Source: Larkinella insperata | GTDB taxonomy: Bacteria; Bacteroidota; Bacteroidia; Cytophagales; Spirosomataceae | Assembly (NCBI RefSeq): GCF_026248825.1 | Contig: NZ_CP110973.1 | Coordinates: forward strand, 930,001-994,000 | DNA: 64,000 nt | Direction: 5' to 3' | Shown here: piece after piece, positions 17,605 to 26,006 of the stretch | Numbering within the stretch: the first letter of the stretch is position 1 | How the letters are laid out: each line of letters starts with the position of its first letter | Made by a program: the position numbers and the translations under genes | The notes under the pieces: generated by a model | Database searches by the model: none | What the model saw: only the letters and a program-made list of their open reading frames with translations | What the model was told of the DNA's origin: nothing

Positions 17605-19134
17605 TTAATATTGTTCTAAAATGCGAGGCTTTTTATCTTCAAGCCATACTTTTATTGGTTCGATATAAGCTGACCAATTTTCTGATAGAGCAGCTGCATC
17701 AATAAAGTGTCCGAGTGCTCTTGAACGTTCTCCACCAATGTAGTCCAAGATTTTTTCCACTTTCTTTTTAGGTTGAACTTCACCCTGAGCATTAGCAGCG
17801 GCTGTCAAAACTTGATCGATTTCAATACTTATGCCCCAATTCACACTCCGAACCATATCATAGAGAGTTTCTTCTGGACACTTACAACCTGGTGAATTAA
17901 ATGAACAGAGGAGAGTTAGCGCTTTCTCCCTTCTCTTATCACCTAGACCGCCGGGACCACCTTCATTACCTGTTAATACCCTTTGGATTTGCAGTTTTTG
18001 TTCTTCTAGAGTTGCATATTCATCCCCATCTAATACAAATAAGGTTTTATTGAGAGACTTGCCGTCATTTTCCTGTTTCAACACAAATGCTGATGCAAAA
18101 GTGAAGCTATTAATAGCTGGTCCATAAGAAGATACGGATAAAAAGCGGCTAACATTAATTTGAAATGCTAACTTCTCAATTACCGCTTTCGCCATCTCAT
18201 CTTCACAAAATATTTCTAACTCTTTCTCAAGAACACCTCTCAATCGTGCTAATGCTTCCGGTTTCGTATCGTTGAAACACAAAGTTTTATAAGGGGGTAC
18301 TAGGCTATGGTACAGATGTCGCACCGCTATATAATCACCGAAATTTACATCTGCTACGCTTTCGCGGTGAGTGGTAAATATTACTTGTAAACTTTTCGAT
18401 GAGGCATACTCTTTTAAAACTTTTAATAATCTGTGTAGCGCATCAGTATGCAGAAGAAGGTCAAGTTCATCAATTAATATTAATGAATACTTGCCTGCTT
18501 TTTCAAGGACTTCAAGCAGTTTGAATAAGCGCTGTTCACCAGCACCCATTGACAGAGCAGAATAATTTATCGTACCATGTTTTACACCTAAGAGTGAGCG
18601 TTTTTTACTCAACCGATTTATATATGATTTGCTATATTCTCTATTTAAGATTTCACCTACCTTTTTTCGAATTTTTTCTGATTGGCTATCTGCTTGATCT
18701 TTTGTTTTGTATTTAATATTTTTTATTACGCGTTCTCGCTCTATTTCTGGAACACATTCCTTCACTCCAATATAATATGTTTCTCTCTGGGGTTTACTTT
18801 TGATTTTTGGCAGCCAATACCTTATACTCTTACTAATAGCTAAATCCTCGCGATTTACCGTTGCACCTGTTCGGTAAGTATGAGTGATTGAAACCTGGGA
18901 ACTGCTCCAAGTACCATCGGGAGTGCTGGGAAAGAAATTTACATAGTGCCACTCCTCACCTTGTATTGTCTGTGTATTTCCTGTACGAACGTTTGTAGGG
19001 CGGAAGCTAGCAGCTAACAGATGAAGTATGGTCGATTTCCCAAAGCCATTTGGCCCCATTATAGCTGTTAGGGGCTTATCTTCGTCAAATGATATTTGTA
19101 GTTCGACCAAATTCTTTAGCCGAATTATTTGCAT
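17605..19134 (-). CDS. AAA ATPase with TOPRIM-like C-terminus, type III R-M associated
   Basis: An SMC/ABC-type AAA ATPase of about 509 residues lying between mod and res. Seen: Walker A GPNGFGKST (about residue 30), signature LSMGAGEQRL, Walker B LILIDELDLLLH (about 220), and a histidine switch region (IFTTHRESVADV). The C-terminal third looks like a TOPRIM/OLD nuclease fold: a glutamate strand EIFCEDEMAKAVIEKL (about 308) then LFVLDGDEYATLEEQ with the D-x-D (about 367). A CKCPEE motif follows. The ATG at 19134 begins the conserved part; a GTG at 19194 would add 20 residues and start 3 bases after mod. Function inferred: a DNA-end or damage-sensing effector or accessory of the R-M system. 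Confidence 0.8.
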   Translation of the reverse strand: MQIIRLKNLVELQISFDEDKPLTAIMGPNGFGKSTILHLLAASFRPTNVRTGNTQTIQGEEWHYVNFFPSTPDGTWSSSQVSITHTYRTGATVNREDLAISKSIRYWLPKIKSKPQRETYYIGVKECVPEIERERVIKNIKYKTKDQADSQSEKIRKKVGEILNREYSKSYINRLSKKRSLLGVKHGTINYSALSMGAGEQRLFKLLEVLEKAGKYSLILIDELDLLLHTDALHRLLKVLKEYASSKSLQVIFTTHRESVADVNFGDYIAVRHLYHSLVPPYKTLCFNDTKPEALARLRGVLEKELEIFCEDEMAKAVIEKLAFQINVSRFLSVSSYGPAINSFTFASAFVLKQENDGKSLNKTLFVLDGDEYATLEEQKLQIQRVLTGNEGGPGGLGDKRREKALTLLCSFNSPGCKCPEETLYDMVRSVNWGISIEIDQVLTAAANAQGEVQPKKKVEKILDYIGGERSRALGHFIDAAALSENWSAYIEPIKVWLEDKKPRILEQY

Positions 19135-19197
19135 ACTAACCAGTCGTTGTTGGGTAACCAATATTGGTGTAGCTAGTTGGTTGGGTTGTACCACTAC

Positions 19198-21075
19198 TCA
19201 TACTGTTTTAAGTGTAATACCATGAGATTGTGCTTCTAAAATGGAGTTTGTTTTAAGTGAATCATCACCGTGAAAGGCGTTGTCGAGGCAGATAATTACT
19301 TTAGGAGTTGAACGCTCTATTGATGTTGTCGTGCTGAAAATCTCTCGGAAGATTTCGATTGAAAGGCGTGGTCCCAAACAAATAATTACACTTCCGTCTT
19401 GAACCGAGTAAGCAATATTGTTTGAAACCATTATAGAGTGGACTTTGGTTTCTAATGGCAATCCACTTTTTAAAATGATTTCATACAGTAAATCTTCGTC
19501 AGTGCGTCCTATTTCTATGTTATTTGCAAATATTGCCAGTTGTTGAGAAAGTGTAAGATTAACATTATCTGGTTTCCAAATTTTGAAATTACTAGAATCT
19601 AATTTTAAAGCGCGGAACCCTAAACGTTCAATACGCTCTGGCGAAAAATTTAGCTGACTTTCGTTAGCCTTTAATACTCTTCTTATAACCCTTTTAACTC
19701 GCTCGCGAGTTAAATGAGCAATCGTAGGATATTTTTTGTACCCAGTCGATTCTGGCAGTTGAATTAAAATGAATCTCCTAGAGTTATTATCTTCTTGGTT
19801 GGCCTCAATCACTGCCTGTGCAGTAGTACCAGAACCAGCGAAAAAATCCAGAATAATATCGTTACTCTCAGTTGCCTGTTGAATTATTGTTTTTATTAAA
19901 CTTACAGGCTTAGGAAACGGAAAAACTTTTTCTTCAAAAAGATCTTGTAAAAGCTTTGTGCCTTCTGTGGTAAACCCGACTTTAAGAAGAGTAGAAAAAC
20001 CTGTTTGAAAATTTTCGACTTCCTTTAAAAATTTTTTAAGTCTTGGACGCCCATCTGGACTTTTTGGCCAAAGTATTTGATCCTTGTTAATAAGATCTTG
20101 GAAGGTGCTTGAAGAGCATGACCAGCCACGGGTGGGAGAAGGTTTATAAATAATTCCTGTTTTAGGGTTAACTACGTCATAGTGAAGATTAGGTCTTTGC
20201 TCTTTATTCGCTAACCCTGTCAAGTCTGCACTAAACCATGCTCCCCTTGGGTCATTATCTGGATTTGTATACTTCGTTACATCAATTTCTTTTCCACGTA
20301 GGCTTGCTTGGAAGCGTTTGTAAAGCAGAACATATTCATGATCAGTTGAAACTCTATCTTGATTGCGATTATCTGCATTTTGCCGTCTATGCCAAATGAA
20401 GCATCCTAAGAAATTTTCTTCTCCAAATATTTCATCCATTAGTAAACGTAGATTATGTATCTCATGATCATCAATGGAGACGAAAATCATTCCATCTTGT
20501 CGAAGTAGATTTCGGGCTAAAAATAAACGTGGATACATCATTGAAAGCCAAGCAGAATGATAACGTCCGTTAGTTTCTCGATTTGTTGAAACTGCAGTAC
20601 CCGTTTCGGTCTGCTGTTTGGAGTAGCGCAAATAATCATCCAGCCCCTCTCGAAAGTTATCGGGATATATAAACTCATTACCAGTATTATACGGTGGATC
20701 TATATAAATGAGCTTTACCTTTCCATAATAAGACTTCTGTAAAAGTTTAAGGATTTCCAAGTTATCGCCCTCCAGAATCAGATTATCAGTCGTGTCCCAG
20801 TTCTGGCTTGCTTCAAACTGAGGCCGAAGGGTTCCGACACTTGGTGATTGCACATTACGGAATGCTTCACGTTTGCCTGCCCAAGTTAAACCATAGCGTT
20901 CAGCCGACTCATCAACAACATCGCCTAAAGCGGTACGAAGCTTGTTAAAATCAACCTTGTTCTCACTGAAGATTTGTGGAGCCGCGTCACGCAGAGTTCG
21001 TAAAAGCTCCTGTGTTAAGTCTGGCGAGGCAAGAGGCAACTTATCAGTTACTTGTTTGAATTTCTCGGACTGCAT
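19198..21075 (-). CDS. Type III DNA methyltransferase subunit Mod (N6-adenine, beta class)
   Basis: A 625-residue modification and specificity subunit. The catalytic motif IV YIDPPYNTGNEF (about 124-135) comes before the AdoMet-binding FFAGSGTTAQAV (about 409-420), the order of beta-class amino-methyltransferases including type III Mod. The DNA-recognition region lies between (about 200-380). It sets the target sequence for both methylation and cleavage, which cannot be read from the sequence. First gene of the operon; the ATPase gene begins 3 or 63 bases after its stop. No truncation or frameshift is seen. Confidence 0.95.
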   Translation of the reverse strand: MQSEKFKQVTDKLPLASPDLTQELLRTLRDAAPQIFSENKVDFNKLRTALGDVVDESAERYGLTWAGKREAFRNVQSPSVGTLRPQFEASQNWDTTDNLILEGDNLEILKLLQKSYYGKVKLIYIDPPYNTGNEFIYPDNFREGLDDYLRYSKQQTETGTAVSTNRETNGRYHSAWLSMMYPRLFLARNLLRQDGMIFVSIDDHEIHNLRLLMDEIFGEENFLGCFIWHRRQNADNRNQDRVSTDHEYVLLYKRFQASLRGKEIDVTKYTNPDNDPRGAWFSADLTGLANKEQRPNLHYDVVNPKTGIIYKPSPTRGWSCSSSTFQDLINKDQILWPKSPDGRPRLKKFLKEVENFQTGFSTLLKVGFTTEGTKLLQDLFEEKVFPFPKPVSLIKTIIQQATESNDIILDFFAGSGTTAQAVIEANQEDNNSRRFILIQLPESTGYKKYPTIAHLTRERVKRVIRRVLKANESQLNFSPERIERLGFRALKLDSSNFKIWKPDNVNLTLSQQLAIFANNIEIGRTDEDLLYEIILKSGLPLETKVHSIMVSNNIAYSVQDGSVIICLGPRLSIEIFREIFSTTTSIERSTPKVIICLDNAFHGDDSLKTNSILEAQSHGITLKTV

Positions 21076-21515
21076 TTGATTGTTAGTGTTGGAAGTGACT
21101 TATGAAGGTAAGTGGATAGACAAACCATATTAATAACTTCAAAATAAAACTTTAAAGTCGCTTTGCGAACCGACAGAAGACTTTCGCGATTAGACGAAAG
21201 CATAAAGGCCCTTAATTTAATGATTATAAGGCGTTTGTATAAAAGAGAGTAGGGCTTGAGACTGCCTAACTAATTATTATCCATCAAAAATGTGTTATTG
21301 ATAATAAGTACAAAATTATGATATATCCCCTGATTCCGAGATATGTTGGTCTAATAATAGTAGAATACAAGGTACCAAAAAAGTCTTATTGAATTGAAGT
21401 CAGCAGGTTAGCATCATAATGTCTATGGCTCAAATTTTTTAGATTTATTTTTTTGCAACTATATTTAAAATCAAGAGACTGTTTGCGAGCCGTCTTCTCC
21501 TTTACTTCCTAATTC
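21076..21515. other. Non-coding right interior of the island, upstream of mod
   Basis: AT-rich, without a supportable gene. It must hold the promoter of the mod operon. A small hairpin CTTTCG (21181-21186) / CGAAAG (21195-21200) lies about 105 bases upstream of the mod start and could be a regulatory site. Confidence 0.5.
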
Positions 21516-21533
21516 GTCCCCTATTCCGTCCCC
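21516..21533 (+). repeat. Right inner-end repeat (possible integrase arm site)
   Basis: GTCCCCTATTCCGTCCCC matches the left inner-end 18-mer at 10983-11000 in 16 of 18 bases and in the same orientation. It lies about 70 bases inside the right attachment repeat. Confidence 0.45.
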
Positions 21534-21585
21534 TATTATTTTCATAAAAATCATTCTTTTAGTAATCAAACACTTATCACTACCA

Positions 21586-21665
21586 GTTCGAGTCCCGTAG
21601 GAGGCTCATTTTTCGAATTAGGGTTAATCAGTTTTCGAGCGTAAAGCCTCAAAATCAACCGATTA
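21586..21665 (+). repeat. Right attachment-site repeat (attR) with tRNA-Thr 3' end
   Basis: Begins with the 3' part of tRNA-Thr (T loop, T stem and acceptor strand, 21586-21606, one mismatch), then the same downstream hairpin as the left copy with base changes that keep pairing. It is only a tRNA fragment; the sequence upstream (21560-21585) does not continue the tRNA. Confidence 0.85.
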
Positions 21666-22267
21666 ACTCTTTTTGCTTCATGATACTTTATCATTAGTAA
21701 TACGGTTTGATAAAGTAAATCTGCCCCCCTCACTTCAAGCTTATTCGTCTGATTGGATGCGCCAGGACAACAATAGGCGATACTTCTATCGTAGTTTATC
21801 AGAGTTAAATATCCCCCGAACGGCCTAAGCTAGTAATACTCGCACCTGCACTTTTATCCCGATAGGTTAGAAAAAGATTTAAATGGAAAGGTGATGTTTG
21901 GCGTCCATTAGAAAGTGCTTAGATATGCGTTAGAAAGCCCTTAGAAGCTTGCCTGCTTTAAAACGTCGTTCTAGTTTTGGGCAATAACCGTCTCTGTCGA
22001 TGAACAATTTATTGAACCGCGCAAGCGACTCCCAACTGTGGGTACTTTTCTTGATGGTATCTGGCTTGCTGGTGATCGTGATGATGATCAGCTTCCTGGC
22101 ATAAAATCAAAACGGCTTTCTGGCAGGTCAGCGTCCCGCGCCCTACAAACCGCGCCGGATGCCCCGTTGTTAAGGGTACATTGTGGGGCTATTGCTGTAG
22201 ATTACATTACCTCTCCCCTGGACTGGTTAAAGGATATACAGCCAACAAGGATCGTTTGATAGACTTG
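21666..22267. other. Gene-free stretch right of the island
   Basis: The first 70 bases still resemble the left interior end of the island, up to TAAAGTAAATCTG and a C-run. From about 21750 to 22267 GC content rises and I see short open frames only, none with a recognisable domain. It may be degraded remnants of an earlier insertion between tRNA-Thr and the mutagenesis cassette. Confidence 0.5.
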
Positions 22268-22609
22268 TTACCTCGTTTTGGCTTTAGCCGTCAATGCAAT
22301 GATCAACCAACCCTCCAGATCAGCCTGTCGGTTGGTTCCGCAGGGATCAATGAGTAGCCAGCCTTTCACCGTCCGCTTACCCCTGATGTAAGGACTAGCT
22401 CCCGTTCGGGCCGATAGCTCGTCGGTCATCTGCTTGTCACAGCGTATGAGTAACTCATCTCCGATGACTTGCACGACCCGTTTCTGATCGATCCAAAACG
22501 ACAAGCCATCCTTCTCTACTTTTTCCTCCAGGGTTGGAAACAGAGCAAGCTCTTCCCGGACCCGGTTGGCCAGCTTTCCGTTGAAGATTATTTTTGATTC
22601 AGCCCACAT
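22268..22609 (-). CDS. TfoX/Sxy N-terminal domain family protein
   Basis: A 113-residue protein starting MWAESKIIFNGK and overlapping the end of the dnaE-type gene by 11 bases. The layout fits the TfoX/Sxy N-terminal domain: helical start (ANRVREELALFPTLEEK), then WIDQKRVVQVIGDELLIRCD, a GA-SPYIRGKRTVKGWLLIDP block and a C-terminal helix. The domain is named after a competence regulator, but most stand-alone copies are unstudied. Here it is the last gene of the mutagenesis operon, so it is probably induced by DNA damage. The frame is open further upstream inside dnaE, but that part is a shadow. Confidence 0.7.
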   Translation of the reverse strand: MWAESKIIFNGKLANRVREELALFPTLEEKVEKDGLSFWIDQKRVVQVIGDELLIRCDKQMTDELSARTGASPYIRGKRTVKGWLLIDPCGTNRQADLEGWLIIALTAKAKTR

Positions 22610-25556
22610 ACCGATACAGCCCCAATCCACCCCTGGGGTCGGGTTTAAAGGGTAGCCGCTCCAGACGATGCACTTCCAGGCTGACGACCCCAAACTCCGC
22701 GACGGCCTTGCCTTCCAGCTGGTAGATCCCCCCGCCCCGAAGGGGGTAACGGGCCAGAGAACCCGGAAAATGGGTGGTATTAAAATAACGGCCTTCCCGG
22801 TCCACGAAATACCCAAACGCCATGCGCTGCCCGTTTTTGGCCAGCAGGGGCTTGGTGGTGACCAAATACCCCATGAGTGTCACGATTCGGCCCACCTGCT
22901 CAACAAGGTGTCGCGCCGTACTGCCACCGCCGGGCTGGGCCAGCAACTCAAAGGGTGAGCACAGGGAAAAACCCAGCAATTCGATTTCATCGTAAGCATC
23001 TTCGAGCGGATCCTGCCACAGGGAAGGCAGATTCCAGGACGTTTCCGAAAGTTCAAACAACTCGGGGACGCCCTCGTGCTGGGCGTAGGCATTCACCAGG
23101 GCATGAGCATGCCATAAGAGTTCTTTCTTCGACAGACCAAAGCTGCGAAATACGCCCGCCCGAATCAGAATGATCAGTTGCTCCAGACCCGCCGGTACCC
23201 GTTTGCAAAAATCCTCCAGGTCGGTAAAAGGCTGCTGACTGCGCTGCTGGAGCAGTTGCTGGACCATCTTTTTCTCCAGGCCTTTCAAGAGGACGAAACC
23301 CAGCCAGATGGTCTTGCCTTCCACCCGGGCATTGTACTCACTTTGAAGAATATCCGGCGCTTCAATCCGGGCACCCCAGCGCCGGGCTTCGTGCACGTAA
23401 AATTCGGTGCGGTAAAAGCCACCGAAGTTATTCAGCACCGCGCACATAAATTCGATGGGGAAGTAAGTCTTTAAATACAGGCTCTGGTAGCTCTCAACCG
23501 CAAAAGAAGCTGAGTGGGCCTTCGAAAAGCTATAGCCCCCGAATGATTGAATCTGCCGCCAGACCTCGGTGATGAGGGCTTCACCGTACCCCCGCTCCCG
23601 GCAACTGGTAAAAAACTTTTCCTGAATGCGGGCAAACTCGCCCTTGCTACGGTATTTGCCCGACATCGCCCGCCGGAGCACGTCGGCTTCCGCCAGCGTC
23701 AAACCCGCAAAGTGGTGCGCTACTTTGATGACATCCTCCTGGTAAATCATCACCCCGTAAGTATCGGCCATCAGCTCCTGCATTTTGGGATGGAGGGGAA
23801 CATAACTGGCGGGGTTGTAGTGCCGCCGGATGTACTCATCCATCATCCCTGAAGAGGCCACCCCAGGTCGGATGATCGACGAAGCCGCCACCAGCGTGGG
23901 GTAATCTGCGCACCGCAGCTTGGCAATCAGTTGCTGCATGGCGGGGCTTTCAATGTAAAAGCAGCCCATCGTCTCGTTTTGCTGCAACTGCCGGCGAATC
24001 CGCTCGTCGCCCACAAAATCCTGAATGCGGTGGATATCCAGGTGAATTTGCCGGTTCTGCCTAACCAGGTCAACCGCTTCCTTGATGTGGCCCAGCCCCC
24101 GCTGGGATAAAATGTCCCACTTGGCAAAGCCAATCTCTTCGGCCACGTACATATCCCACTGGCAGAGGGCAAACCCCTTCGGCGGCATCGTCAGAGCCGT
24201 ATAGTGATACAGAGGGAGTTCGGAGATCAGAATGCCCCCCGCATGTACGGATAAATAATTGGGGAATTCTTCCAGCAGAGGGGCGTAGCGGGCAATCAGG
24301 CGGCTATGCGGGTTGTTCAGAGCGTTGGTGGGATCCAAAACCAGCGCGTCAATCTCAGCTTTAGGGAGCCCAAACACTTTACCCAGCTCTCGCCAGGCCG
24401 CCCGATCCCGAAAGGTGACGTACGTGGCCATCAGGCACACGTGCTCACGGCCCCATTTCTTAAAAATGTAATCAGTCAATTCGTCGCGGTCGGTCCAGGA
24501 AAAGTCAAGATCGAAATCGGGGGGCGAACTGCGGTGCGGGTTGATGAACCGCTCGAAGTAGAGGTCCAGTCGGATGGGGTCGACGTCGGTGATGCCGATG
24601 CAGTAGGCCACGATACTGTTAGCGCCCGAGCCGCGCCCGACGTGGAAGTATCCCCGACTGTGGGCGTACTGAACAATGTCCCAGGTAATCAGAAAATAAG
24701 CGGTAAAATCCAGTTCTTCGATGATTTTCAGCTCCCTCTCCACTCGTCTTTGAGCCTCGAGGTTGCGGACACCGTAACGCTGCGGCAAGGCATCGAAGGC
24801 CAGTTTACGCAACAGGGCGGTGTCGTCGGCCGGGCTGCGCGTGTAAAGCTTGCGATTCTTAGGGGCCCCAAAATCAAAGTCAAATGAGCAGCTTGCCAAC
24901 AGCTTTCCACTGTTTTCCAGCAATTGCGATCGATCGCTAAAAGCGGCCATCAATTGCTGGGGGGAAATCAGGTATTCGTCGGTGGCGATGGTCTCGTACT
25001 CGGTCAGCCGCGAGCCCAGACAATTGTGGGCGATGCACCGCAGCAGTTTGTGGAGATTAAAACCAATACCGTCAGCATAAGTAACCGGTTGCAGCACCAC
25101 GGTTTGGCCGGTACCTAGTTTTTTCTGATACCGCCAGAGCTGCGTCACCTGAGAGGCCCGTACCCCCACATATTCACCCGCCTGGAGGGATTCCAAGTGG
25201 TCCAATCGCATCAGGGGGTAAATGACTACCGCGTTTTGAAACTGGGGCGCTCGTAAGGGAAAAGCTCGGCCCGTGAGCAGATGATCGGATAGAAACCGGT
25301 TGATCTCCGCAAATCCGTCGGTGCTGCGGGCCAGGCACACATACAGCAGCTCCCCCAAATTGCGAACCTCAACGCCCACCACGGGTTTGATGCCGGCGGC
25401 CCGGCACAGCCGGACAAACTCAAAAACGCCCGAAACCGTATTGATATCGGTTAAGGCCAGACAATCTATTCCCAACGCCTGAGCCCGATGGACCAACTGC
25501 TCGGGCGAAAGCGTGCCGTAGCGAAGGCTGAAATAGCTGTGGACGTTGAGGTACAT
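22599..25556 (-). CDS. DNA polymerase III alpha subunit, DnaE-type, in a mutagenesis cassette
   Basis: A 985-residue C-family polymerase. An N-terminal PHP domain (VHSYFSLRYGT, LGIDCLALTDINTVSG) is followed by the catalytic palm with PDFDLDFSW near residue 350, which carries the two invariant aspartates, then the fingers (GVMIYQEDVIKVAHHFAGL) and a helix-hairpin-helix region (PFTDLEDFCKRVP). At 985 residues it is shorter than replicative DnaE (about 1150) and matches DnaE2/ImuC-type translesion enzymes. It sits with dinB under an S24 repressor, which supports that role. The start at 25556 is chosen because it begins with the PHP motif and lies 13 bases after the preceding gene. Confidence 0.93.
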   Translation of the reverse strand: MYLNVHSYFSLRYGTLSPEQLVHRAQALGIDCLALTDINTVSGVFEFVRLCRAAGIKPVVGVEVRNLGELLYVCLARSTDGFAEINRFLSDHLLTGRAFPLRAPQFQNAVVIYPLMRLDHLESLQAGEYVGVRASQVTQLWRYQKKLGTGQTVVLQPVTYADGIGFNLHKLLRCIAHNCLGSRLTEYETIATDEYLISPQQLMAAFSDRSQLLENSGKLLASCSFDFDFGAPKNRKLYTRSPADDTALLRKLAFDALPQRYGVRNLEAQRRVERELKIIEELDFTAYFLITWDIVQYAHSRGYFHVGRGSGANSIVAYCIGITDVDPIRLDLYFERFINPHRSSPPDFDLDFSWTDRDELTDYIFKKWGREHVCLMATYVTFRDRAAWRELGKVFGLPKAEIDALVLDPTNALNNPHSRLIARYAPLLEEFPNYLSVHAGGILISELPLYHYTALTMPPKGFALCQWDMYVAEEIGFAKWDILSQRGLGHIKEAVDLVRQNRQIHLDIHRIQDFVGDERIRRQLQQNETMGCFYIESPAMQQLIAKLRCADYPTLVAASSIIRPGVASSGMMDEYIRRHYNPASYVPLHPKMQELMADTYGVMIYQEDVIKVAHHFAGLTLAEADVLRRAMSGKYRSKGEFARIQEKFFTSCRERGYGEALITEVWRQIQSFGGYSFSKAHSASFAVESYQSLYLKTYFPIEFMCAVLNNFGGFYRTEFYVHEARRWGARIEAPDILQSEYNARVEGKTIWLGFVLLKGLEKKMVQQLLQQRSQQPFTDLEDFCKRVPAGLEQLIILIRAGVFRSFGLSKKELLWHAHALVNAYAQHEGVPELFELSETSWNLPSLWQDPLEDAYDEIELLGFSLCSPFELLAQPGGGSTARHLVEQVGRIVTLMGYLVTTKPLLAKNGQRMAFGYFVDREGRYFNTTHFPGSLARYPLRGGGIYQLEGKAVAEFGVVSLEVHRLERLPFKPDPRGGLGLYRYVG

Positions 25557-25569
25557 AACCGGCCGGAGA

Positions 25570-25995
25570 TTAAGCCGCCAGGCGGTGGGGGGCCGCCAGC
25601 AAATCGGGGTCCTCAAAACAGTTGCCCAATACCGTCAGCGAGCGGGCCAGGTTCCGGTCCAGAAAAATGGCGGGCGGCTGGTTGATGGCGTAGGGCAGAA
25701 ACAAACTGTAGCCGCAGCGCTCGGAGTCGGTTCGGACCACCAGCCGCTCGCCCTGGCAATCGACAATGTCCCAGTCAAAAATGAGCGTTTCGTGCCGGTC
25801 AAACTGACCGATCGACTGCATCAGCCGCCAGGGCCTGGTGGGTTCGTACCGGCGCTTGTCCTGGGGGTTAAACCGGTTGATTAACACGGCGGCATCCTCC
25901 AGCCAGACGCCAAAGAAGTCTTCCGACTCAAACAGCAGGTTGTTCAAATAGTGCATGGTCTGGCCGTCCCAGACGCGGCAGTGGGTAAAGCTCAT
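25570..25995 (-). CDS. Small protein of unknown function in the mutagenesis operon
   Basis: A 141-residue protein between dinB and the dnaE-type gene, with 11 bases before and 13 after it, so it is co-transcribed. The first residues (CRVWDGQTMHY) recall the YopX fold (usual pattern FRxWDxxxxxM), and a mid-protein LIFDWDIVDCQGERLVV also fits that small beta-rich fold. The place is that of ImuA or ImuB in proteobacterial mutasomes, but there is no RecA-like Walker motif and no Y-polymerase signature. Role inferred only from context: possible bridge or clamp-binding partner. Confidence 0.65.
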   Translation of the reverse strand: MSFTHCRVWDGQTMHYLNNLLFESEDFFGVWLEDAAVLINRFNPQDKRRYEPTRPWRLMQSIGQFDRHETLIFDWDIVDCQGERLVVRTDSERCGYSLFLPYAINQPPAIFLDRNLARSLTVLGNCFEDPDLLAAPHRLAA

Positions 25996-26006
25996 GGTAT
26001 GAAGGG

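Larger units (their letters stand above)
10867..21606. mobile_element. Integrated genomic island in tRNA-Thr carrying a type III R-M operon
   Basis: About 10.7 kb between an intact tRNA-Thr(CGT) and a second copy of the tRNA 3' end. A tyrosine recombinase gene lies next to the tRNA and reads away from it, the usual layout of tRNA-targeted islands. The interior is much richer in AT than both flanks. Cargo: RteC-like protein, excisionase-like HTH protein, putative Rep protein, then mod, an ATPase and res on the opposite strand. No relaxase or conjugation genes are visible, so it could be mobilised only by helpers or move by excision alone. The exact crossover point within the repeat cannot be fixed. 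Confidence 0.88.

Noticed and set aside
21541..21606. Possible second tRNA gene
   Set aside because: Only the T arm and 3' acceptor strand are present; no D or anticodon arm precedes it.
22038..22259. 73-codon plus-strand frame right of the island
   Set aside because: No recognisable domain, GTG start, in a region that looks degraded.
22610..22816. N-terminal extension of the TfoX-like frame inside the dnaE-type gene
   Set aside because: The sequence is a frame shadow of the polymerase; the TfoX-domain pattern starts only at 22609.
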